Assembly: GCA_030220185.1 (NCBI GenBank)
Contig: JASPKZ010000421.1
Span: forward strand, 1 to 64,000
Origin: Diploptera punctata
Taxonomy: Eukaryota > Arthropoda > Insecta > Blattodea > Blaberidae
Direction of reading: 5' to 3'
Length of the DNA stretch: 64,000 bases
Under the pieces are notes generated by a model. That model did no database searches. It was not told the DNA's origin and saw only the letters and a list, made by a program, of their open reading frames with translations. Positions 53,891 to 61,874 of this stretch are shown in pieces. Within the stretch, counting starts at the first letter, position 1. The number at the start of each line of letters is the position of its first letter. Position numbers and translations under genes: made by a program.

Positions 53891-54589
53891 GAGGGAATGT
53901 TAGGATATACAATATCTTACTTGTTTTTAGCATTATCTTGCTATCTTAACTGCAAAAATAACAGGTTCCCTACACATCATAGAGATACCAAAGGGCAATG
54001 GCTTATTTTTTTTCATTTTTTTCCAACTCTTCAACTCTGCAACAAAACTACAACCCACTTTGTGAGGACACTACGATTTATCCTGGTCTCCTAACTTAAT
54101 GCCAAATTATTGAAAGTAAGTTTTATTTACAAAAGCAGTTATATTCTTTGTTTTACTAACGTATACGACCCACGTGTATAGCAAAATAGATTATTATCAT
54201 TTACACAACCACACATTTTTGTACGGACCTCGGGCGGATATAGTTGGATATTTTAATAAATATAAACATAATTTAAAATATTAACATAATAATAGTTATA
54301 TTATTTCACATTTTAAGTAATAAATTTGAAATTATAAACATTTGGGCCTTTCTAACAAACAATAAGCACACTGTAATATGACTACAGTACGTACATTACG
54401 AAAAAATAAACAAAACGTACAATTTTAAATTGTAAAAAATTCTGACGTGTACGTGAAAACGAATTTCATTTTTGCAATCGGTGTGAAATTGTGATTCAGA
54501 AACGCTCTTTTGTTAAAAGAAACAAAATCCATGCAGAGCAGTGTTATTAATTATGACATAACACTGATTGAACGTATTCATTTGTTTAA
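53891..54589. other. AT-rich spacer, nothing recognised
   Basis: Short ORF 53885-54094 (plus) has no recognised motif. Confidence 0.45.
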
Positions 54590-54800
54590 ACTTTTCTCCC
54601 GTGTGAGAGTCGCCTTTTCTACGGCTAAAGTGTTCCTCCTGCCCGTTGATCTCTCTTCTGCCATTTCTAACGCTGAAAAGTCAACATTTCTCTTCCAACA
54701 TTGATACTATTTGATATTCTCTTCTGAATTCCTTCTTTGTGTGGTTTCTCTCCCAGATTTTCCAAGCCAGGGTGAGCCAACAATAACTACGTAACTGTAC
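54590..54800 (+). repeat. Composite block copy C, segment X
   Basis: ctcctgcccgttgatctctc, ttctgccatttctaacgctg and ttctcttccaacattgatac; the order matches 36,730-36,800 and 48,535-48,600. The end with actatc..caaggtca is not present here. Confidence 0.5.
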
Positions 54801-55345
54801 AATTGCTAGTTTAGTTTATTCCCCCCCCCCAGCATCGTTATGTAATACCTGGTGGGTGCAAATATTTCTTATGAACTAACTAACTCACTACAGAACAGTG
54901 TTTCGCATACATATAACTCGGAGAATAATCATGTTAGGGCCTATATAGTTTTAAATTAAATATATGTTTTGTGAAGTTAGAGAAGGCAAGAGTCCCTGTG
55001 ATGATAATAAGATGCATTTACAGAATTTAGCCTGTGTTAGTTTCTTTCTTCGCATCATTGTTGTTTTTAATTATTGTTCCTATATATTTGAATTCCGCCA
55101 CTTGTTCAAAATTACAAACATTTTTATAAACTGTCCATTTTATAATATATTTCTAGTATGATCTCATAGTTTATGCCTAGTTGTTGTACTGAGGCAGTAG
55201 GCTATGAACTGTAACAGTAGTTTGTGTTTAATGTGTTTCTTCTGTTTTCATTTCTGATTTCTTCTCTTTGTAATCTTTGTTTTCTGTATGTACATTATAG
55301 CTTAGTAAGACTGGGAAATGTGAGGTTATGTATTTTATCTCACAT
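54801..55345. other. AT-rich spacer, nothing recognised
   Basis: Includes a short C run near 54,825 and an actaactaactcact stretch at 54,876 that resembles an orphan RTE-A tail complement. Confidence 0.4.
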
Positions 55346-55348
55346 GTG

Positions 55349-55510
55349 GATATAGAGCGAGGTGGCTCAAGCGGTAAGTTTTGGGATTCATATTTGATAG
55401 GTCTCGAATTCAAATCCCAATACCGAAAAACTTGAATGAGGGTTTTTCCTGGTTTTTTCCTCGATCCTGAAGTCAAATTCTTGTTTGTAATGTCATTAAA
55501 AGTGCCTATT
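55349..55510 (+). other. tRNA-like SINE head
   Basis: gaggtggctcaagcggtaag (box A-like) and ctcgaattcaaatccc (box B-like), then gggtttttcctggttttttc, which resembles the S1 body ggggtttttcctcacctg. It may be another SINE family sharing the S1 body. Confidence 0.5.
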
Positions 55511-55595
55511 TCATCGTGTTCACCGTTTCATAATATAATTATGTCTACATTATATAAAATAAACACACAATGAAGTAAACACACACACATGTGAC

Positions 55596-56397
55596 CTGTA
55601 CTAATTTCGAGCTAAGTTCCAGTTGCACTATAAAAATCTTTTTTAAGTTATTACCGCTCCGACTCGGTCTATTGAGGGAACTGTGTTGCTACTTTTACCC
55701 GCCATATGAACCAATTGTATACGGAACTGTCATCGATAGACATTGTTCCTAGCCGACATTGTATTTTACTGGACTGTATATAAAGCACATAAGATGTCAC
55801 CAATAATTAGTAACTTCTATTTCTTATTTATTTATGACAAAAACAATTATATATGAACATACCTAATCAGACGTTTAGACCTACGGCTTTTCCATGATGT
55901 CGATAGATATCTTTTATATATAATTCCATTACGAGTAGAATACATGTTCCATCCTGACTCACCTGTAAATTCTGTTATTTTCACCACATCCTCAAAGGCT
56001 AATGTGGGAATATTTCTACTAACCGCTTTGAAAATATTCAAAATACTTTGATTTTCTCCGACTTTTCTAACGCTTTCCTTTCCAATATTATAGAAATTAT
56101 TGAGAAGCGGCCATTTTGAAACAGTTGAAATTGCAACGTATTCTGCATTGCGGATGCGTAGGAATAAAACCATGCATATTTTAACTATTACAATTATAAT
56201 TATGGCTTTTAAGAGACTCCTATATAACATACGTAGACATGTGCTAGATATTACATATTATTATTTTCTTTATTTAAATTGTTACAGAGGGAACTATATT
56301 TTCTTGCTCGCTCAAAAGTAAAATCGTCATTCGGCCAATGAAAATGCAGTCATACATCTGCTCATCGCAACTAGAACTTAGCTCGGAATTAGTATAG
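55596..56397 (-). mobile_element. Short TIR DNA transposon, about 0.8 kb
   Basis: Left TIR TACTAATTTCGAGCTAAGTT (55,599 on; similarity begins at 55,596) and right TIR whose complement is TACTAATTCCGAGCTAAGTT (right end 56,397). Over 31 bases the ends match at 27 or 28 positions. TA at both ends would be a Tc1/mariner-type duplication. An internal minus-strand ORF is described separately. Too short for a full transposase, so non-autonomous. Confidence 0.75.
55847..56230 (-). pseudogene. Possible N-terminal HTH remnant of a transposase
   Basis: A 127-codon open frame with a hydrophobic stretch near the start (KAIIIIVIVKICMVLFL, residues 8-24). It then has NIFKAVSRNIPTLAFEDVVK and ITEFTGESGWNMYSTRNGII. 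The pattern V..T..FTG.S...Y..R recalls the N-terminal helix-turn-helix of insect DDE transposases (ATG.S..TV..I). No catalytic domain. The hydrophobic stretch would not fit that reading, so the start may lie further inside. Low certainty. Confidence 0.3.
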
Positions 56398-56546
56398 ATG
56401 TTAAAGGTAGATCTCTCATGATACATTAAATAATGTTCAATACAAACCTTTACAGTTAAAAAACTATATGAAAATGCGTCTTCTGTGTTATTGTAGTGTA
56501 TAAATAGAATTATGTATGTATTTTGACCATCCCTTGTAAAGAAAAG

Positions 56547-56809
56547 CCGAAGGGTCGAGGGTTCAACTCCCGTTGGGGTCAGGATTTTTAAACTGACCCA
56601 ACCCCTCTGGCGGCACTATGGCCCTGGGGTCGACTCAGCCTCTAACCGAAATGAGTACCAGACGCCTGTTCTGGGGGTAAAGGCGGCCGTCACGCAGGGC
56701 TGACAACCCGGCTGACATCAAGTGCCGATTGTCTAGAAAAAGTGGGAGCCTTAACATCCTACTACCCCAAGGGTCTCCTGAGGCCTGTTGTGGGATCACT
56801 TTACATTTA
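56547..56809 (+). mobile_element. S3 SINE inserted in RTE-A, head missing
   Basis: Flanked by cttgtaaagaaaag at 56,533-56,546 and 56,810-56,823 (perfect 14 bp, a sequence also present in RTE-A at 20,330). The insert starts just before box B (gagggttcaactcccgttgg) and ends cactttacatttac. Box A is absent, so this copy is 5'-truncated. Confidence 0.9.
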
Positions 56810-57066
56810 CTTGTAAAGAAAAGAAAGCTAGCAAAAATGAAATGGTTACAAGAGCCTAATGAGGTAAGTTTAGAGCAATTGGGTAGTGTTAGACGGGAAA
56901 CCACCAAGTTACTAAAGAGTAAAAAGAGGGAATATTTGAGAGAGAAGATTAATGATCTTGAAATTAATGCAAAAATAGGAACATAAGAGAATTATATCAG
57001 GGAATTAGGATAGAGAAGAAAGGGTTTCAGGCTAGAACGAACATAATTAGGAATGAAAATGGGGAT

Positions 57067-58722
57067 ATGATTGCAGATTCCAGGAGTATATTAAATAAAT
57101 GTAAAAGTTACTTTAATCAACTATTAAATGTACATACAGAACAGGATATTGAAGATGATAATTTACAGTCAGCAGAAATGCTAATCGTAGAACCGAGTGC
57201 TTTAGAGGTTAAAATGGCGATAGAAAAATTGAAGCTGTATAAAGCATCAGGTTCAGATGAGATCCCAGCAGAACTGATAAAATCAGGGGGAGAAAAATTG
57301 ATGGACAAGATACGCCAGTTGCTTAATATGATTTGGGATAAAGATGCTCTTCCAGATGAATGGAAAAAATAAATTATCTTACCAATTTATAAGAAAGGAG
57401 ATAAAACTGATTGCAACAACTATAGGGGCATCTCCTTACTTTCAACTTCGTACAAAATTCTAACAAATATATTAGTAAGAAGACTTACTCCTTATATTGA
57501 TGATATTATAGGAGATCATCAATGTGGATTTAGAAGAAACAGGTCTACAATAGATCAGATTTTTAGCTTAAGACAGATTTTAGAAAATAAATGGGAATAT
57601 AATGATACTGTACATCAACTATACGTAGACTTCAAAAAAGTATACGATTCAATTAAGAGGGAGAAGTTATATAGGATCCTGCTAGAGTTCGGAATTCCTA
57701 AAAAGTTAGTTAGACATATACGAATGTGTCTAAATGGCACAAAGAGTAGGGTGCGTGTAGGCAAACAGTTTTTGAATACTTTTGAAATCCACAACGGGTT
57801 GAAGCAAGGAGATGCACTATCTCCTCTACTATTTAATATTGTACTAGAGCATGACATGAAATCTTTAGAGGATGAAGAAGGCCTACAACTCAATGGTATT
57901 AATAAACTGTTAGTTTATGCTGATGATGTGGTGCTATTGGGCGATAGCGAGGAGATACTAAAGGCCTACTCGCACACACTACTGAGTATCACTAAGAAAT
58001 TGGGACTGGAAGTAAATATCAATAAAACAAAACATATGGTCACACGTAGAAATATAGTATATTATGGAAATGAACAGCTAATATCAAATGAGGTAAATTT
58101 TGAGGAAGTGGCTGAATTCAAATACCTAACAACAATAATCACAAACAGGAATGAGATCCACAGGGAAATTAAACATAGGCTCAATTCTGGAAATGCGTGT
58201 TATTATGCATTACAGAGACTTTTGACTTACCAACTCCTTTAAAAAAATGTTAAACTGAAAATGTATAAAACTATTATTTTACCAGTTATATTATATGGTT
58301 GCGAAACATGGACTCTTGCTTTAAGGGAGGAAGGGAGATTACGAGTATTTGAGAATAAAGTTCTTTGTAAATGATTTCGACCAAAGAGAGATGAACAGAC
58401 AGGTGAATGGAGAAGACTGCATAACAGTGTATTACATGGTCTTTATAGGAAGCCAGATATAATGAGATCAGTTAAGTCTCGTCGACTACGATGGGCAAGA
58501 TATCTGGCACGAATGGGGAATGAAAGACGTGCATGGAGGGTTGCAGTAGGAAAACGAGAGGGAAAACGCCATTTTGGTAGACCAAGAATGAGATGGGAGA
58601 ATAACATTAACTATGATATGAGGGAAGTAGATTATACAGTAGATGATTGGAAAAGAATGGCTCGGGATAGGGATGTATGGAGGGCTTATGTCCGCGCGGC
58701 CATAAACCTACGGGTTGGATAG
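57067..58722 (+). pseudogene. RTE-A reverse transcriptase ORF, three stops only
   Basis: One continuous reading frame of 552 codons with stops at 57,370 (TAA), 58,240 (TAA) and 58,372 (TGA). Order: linker (KLYKASGSDEIPAELIKSGG), fingers (KGDKTDCNNYRGISLL, GDHQCGFRRNRSTIDQIF), motif A (LYVDFKKVYDSIKREKL), motif B (GLKQGDALSPLLFNIVLEH), and motif C YADD at 57,915-57,926 (LLVYADDVVLLGDS). The thumb follows, then ILYGCETWTLALREEGRLR and the C-terminus RHFGRPRMRWENNINYDMRE type (here HFGRPRMRWE). All RT catalytic motifs are intact, so only nonsense mutations prevent translation of the RT half. Confidence 0.88.
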
Positions 58723-58759
58723 TGCCAGTGAGTTAGTTAGTTAGTTGGTTAGTTAGTTG

Positions 58760-58990
58760 ATGACCAGCCTATTGACTAGTGGTATGAGGTTCTGATTGCA
58801 GTTCATGAGGCCTCGGGTTGGATTCCCGGTCAGAGCATGGGCTTTTTTTTAATGGTCGCTCATGGTCTGGATTTGAACTAAGTTTAGGTTTAAAGACTCT
58901 CCTGGTGCTTCATTATTATTAATCACCCAACATGTCATCGGGAAAACTTAACATTGTCTTCCAGGCGCCCCTTCTTAACCCTTTGCCTAA
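58760..58990 (+). other. tRNA-like SINE, unassigned
   Basis: attgactagtggtatgaggt (box A-like) and cctcgggttggattcccggt (box B), then gagcatgggc and a T run. The 3' part (tcatcgggaaaacttaacat) matches nothing else in the window. Confidence 0.5.
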
Positions 58991-59847
58991 GATTTAAATA
59001 TCCAAAATGTATTTTATTGAAGTCGAGAAAGTAAGAGAAAGCTAAGATCCGTATACTAAAAAAGCAAACTAAAACAAAATAGGATACAACTAGGATAATT
59101 AGCGTCCAATTTAAATCCAGGCGTCAATGACCTGACACAGAGGTCTCTCTATTTAATTTTATTTAATTTTTGGGGTTTTAGGATGTTTTACGAGCTGTAA
59201 GTCTATGTAAAGGGATTCATGGCTCATTTCCTTTTCCAAGAATGATGTATTCAGAAATGGCATGTCCCTAAATATCCATTCATCTGAGCCAGAATTGCAC
59301 CTGAGAATATCGAAAGCTGAGACGACTATGAAAATCAGTAGCCAATAAGAACCGACCTGTTGAACTAAAGAACGTCTTTTCAAGGTGCATACAAAATATT
59401 GTAGATTTTTTATAATATAATCGACTTTTTCTTTCGTAAGCCAATGATCGGCCTCAACAGACACATTTAAAACTCGTCTTTCGACGCGAATTGGTTAATA
59501 TAAGTGGGCTACAGTTGTACTATTTATCTTAAAAATCTTAGATCTACCAAGACAGGCGAGAATATGAAAAATGTAAAGACAAGCTGCTGGCATTTGTAAA
59601 AAAAGAGCACTCAATGGTTAATAATTTATAGAGATGTTTGTGAAAAAATGACGTACATAACTTTTTTCAATATTAATTTATCTGCGTTGAATATTATAAG
59701 AAGGGGAGTATTTCTTGTGACACGTTATTTTCATCCGTGTGCAGAACTTGCAGAAACCGGGTCTCGCGTCTACGAAGAAATAGCTGTAGCTTTTACTCTC
59801 GTGTCCCGTCTGGATTCTGTTTTAATGTTTTTGTGTTTCGTCGGCGA
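58991..59847. other. AT-rich spacer, nothing recognised
   Basis: ORFs at 59159-59464 (minus) and 59648-59857 (plus) have no recognised domains. Possibly chance. Confidence 0.4.
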
Positions 59848-60051
59848 TGTTATATAGTTGCACACAACATCCCCTTGCTTGCTGCACTCAACTGTAGTTA
59901 CACAGTTGGTAATTTCTAATCGCTGTTAGAGTTCGGCCGCTCAAGCACTTAAGCGGACCTGAAGATGGGGTACTTAGAAATAATAAAGAAATTTGCCGGA
60001 CTCATAATTTGGTTAACACTAATTTTATTACAGTACTTACAAGTTCTTACA
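59848..60051 (+). repeat. Candidate solo or partial LTR
   Basis: Starts tgttatatagttgcacacaa, has an AATAAA at about 59,980, and ends ttcttaca just before actggtgac, which resembles the primer-binding start found after 5' LTRs. No second LTR copy is in the window, so this is only a structural suggestion; a Penelope-type end (cctgaagatgggg) is the alternative. Confidence 0.3.
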
Positions 60052-60239
60052 ACTGGTGACTATTAGCTGGAATACGAACTTCCTGGTGCACACGATGTAG
60101 ATGGAAACGTGGTGTATTCCAAAATCACTACCCGAAGTTGCGTTGAAACACGTGGCGTGAATTGAAGTTATGCTTAACTTCCTTAATATATTGGTCTCTA
60201 AGAAGCACCAAATATATGCTTAAGGCCCCCGCGTGGACC

Positions 60240-60445
60240 TGATGATTAGATCATAAAAGATCCGATCTGAAGAGGAAATATCGAGCCTCTACCCGGAGAC
60301 AGTGAAAAACACGACCACTCTGGTACACGTTTATTCAAAGAATGCTTATACAACATGGCAACCGGAAGTTCGTCATACCGCTTTACAAAAACCTTGTAAA
60401 CCAAAATGTACCTATCGACAACTTGATAAGTACAAATAGTCAACA
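60240..60445 (-). repeat. Probable 3' LTR of the BEL/Pao element
   Basis: On the minus strand a polypurine stretch, caaggtggggaata, is followed by TGTTGACTATTTGTACTTAT at 60,445. An AATAAA lies downstream (60,330-60,335). Only the inner edge is supported; the outer edge is not located because the 5' LTR is outside the window. Confidence 0.45.
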
Positions 60446-61859
60446 TATTCCCCACCTTGAGTACTCTCAACACTACAATTGCATAGAACATGTATACATA
60501 AGAACAACAAAACAAAATAATACTTAATATGTTACAAAATTGAAACACAGCACATCTAACCAATATATGTTCCTAAATACTATTGATCATTTGGTAAAGG
60601 ACATACCTTAATCAATGGCCTTTTAAAAGTGCCAGTTCTTGTTCGTATGGTAACTGACCCATAAGTTGCGACCTTAACTTGGGGTTACAACGAAAACATT
60701 TGAAGCACTTTGTAGTATTCCCCGCACTACACTTCTCCCCCTAGGGATCCAAAATCTACTTCTAATAGAAAAGAGAACAGCTTGCACACCAGAGTGCAAA
60801 AGTTGTTACAATATGATTTGAGGGTAAAATGATTTGATGTTTTTCATCAAAACTCAATGAAGAATGTTCAAGCCTTCCCCCTACTCTAATTAGACCATTA
60901 GGATCTAAGAATGGACTAAGCGACTTAAGTTTGCTTGATGAAGCAACTGCCTTTTGAGAATTTAAATCTCTAATTTCCCTCGAGAATTCTTCTGCTTGAA
61001 TTAAACCTACAAGTTTCAATTCACTATTAGATAATTCTTGAACAGTAAGATGACCAACCTGACGTTGACCCTTATCACATTTAAGGTTATTTATGAATCT
61101 TAATACGTAGGAGTAGACTCTATTTAGCTTTGAGAAAGAAGAAAACTTCCCTAAATCAAAACCTTCAACCTTAGCTAACATAACAGTAATAACTGGTTTA
61201 GCTTCCACAATAGCATCTTCAGAAGGATCAGAAGAGATGAAATCCTTGTACTTACAACTTGGTTCTAGCAACCAGCTAGGCCCTTGCCACCAGATACGAA
61301 GGTCAGCTACTTCCTCAGGAAATACCCCGCGAGAGACATAATCAGCAGGGTTGTGATGAGTGTCAACGTGCCTCCAATCTGATACATCAGAGAGAGATTG
61401 AACTTCTGATACTCGGTTAGCTACAAATGTCTTCCAGTTGTTAGCAGACTTTTGTAACCAATATAACACAATGGTACTATCACACCAGTAGTATACCTGA
61501 AATGGCATAGTCAGTTTTAATGATTCCAAAACCTTACTCATTAGTCTAGACAATAGTAAAGCCGCGTAAAGCTCAAGCCTAGCAATAGACTGCGTTTTCA
61601 AAGGAGCTACTCTTGACTTAGCAGTTAATAGACCTACGTAAACTTCATTTTCCATGGAAATGGATTTCACATAAACACAAGCTCCATAAGCGCTTTCAGA
61701 AGCATCTGAAAAGCCATGAATTTCAACCCTTTTAGCATTCTGAAAGGGTAATACCTTTCTTGGCACCTTTATTTCGTTAAGAACCTGAAGATTTCTATGA
61801 AGATTAGTCCAATTTTCATAGACAGTTAGAGAAGAATCCAATGGATCATCCCAATTCAT
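60446..61859 (-). CDS. BEL/Pao pol: RNase H and integrase N-terminal part
   Basis: An open frame from 61,859 to the TAA at 60,762 continues the polyprotein frame after a single TAG at 61,875. It contains VEIHGFSDASESAYGACVYV (RNase H, first Asp of the DAS motif), SIARLELYAALLLSRLM, VYYWCDSTIVLYWL and HHNPADYVSRG. Then come integrase-leader blocks FLDPNGLIRVGGRLEHSSL and HQIILPSNHIVTT. After a small deletion and shift, the other frame reads HSGVQAVLFSIRSRFWIPRG and later KCFRCNPKLRSQLMGQLPYE (60,700-60,620), the zinc-binding end of integrase. The integrase catalytic core is absent; 60,446-60,600 joins directly to the 3' end. The element cannot integrate itself. Confidence 0.85.
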
Positions 61860-61874
61860 ATTTAATTGCCATAA

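Larger units (their letters stand above)
56525..58755 (+). mobile_element. RTE-A LINE, 5'-truncated but best-preserved copy
   Basis: Matches the 18.4-21.66 kb copy from the stretch complementary to 20,345 onwards. It is interrupted near its start by an S3 SINE (56,547-56,809). It carries the linker, full reverse transcriptase and C-terminal domain, and ends gtgccagtgagttagttagt with a (GTTA)n tail to about 58,758. The endonuclease is missing by truncation. Confidence 0.9.

Noticed and set aside
54876..54892. actaactaactcact as an RTE-A insertion
   Set aside because: Only the tail complement is similar; the adjoining ggcactatcgaacccgtagg end is absent.
59957..59980. Hammerhead ribozyme at cctgaagatggggtactta-gaaa
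   Set aside because: The core words CTGAAGA and GAAA are present, but the stem between them relies on G-T pairs and no stem I or stem III partner was found.
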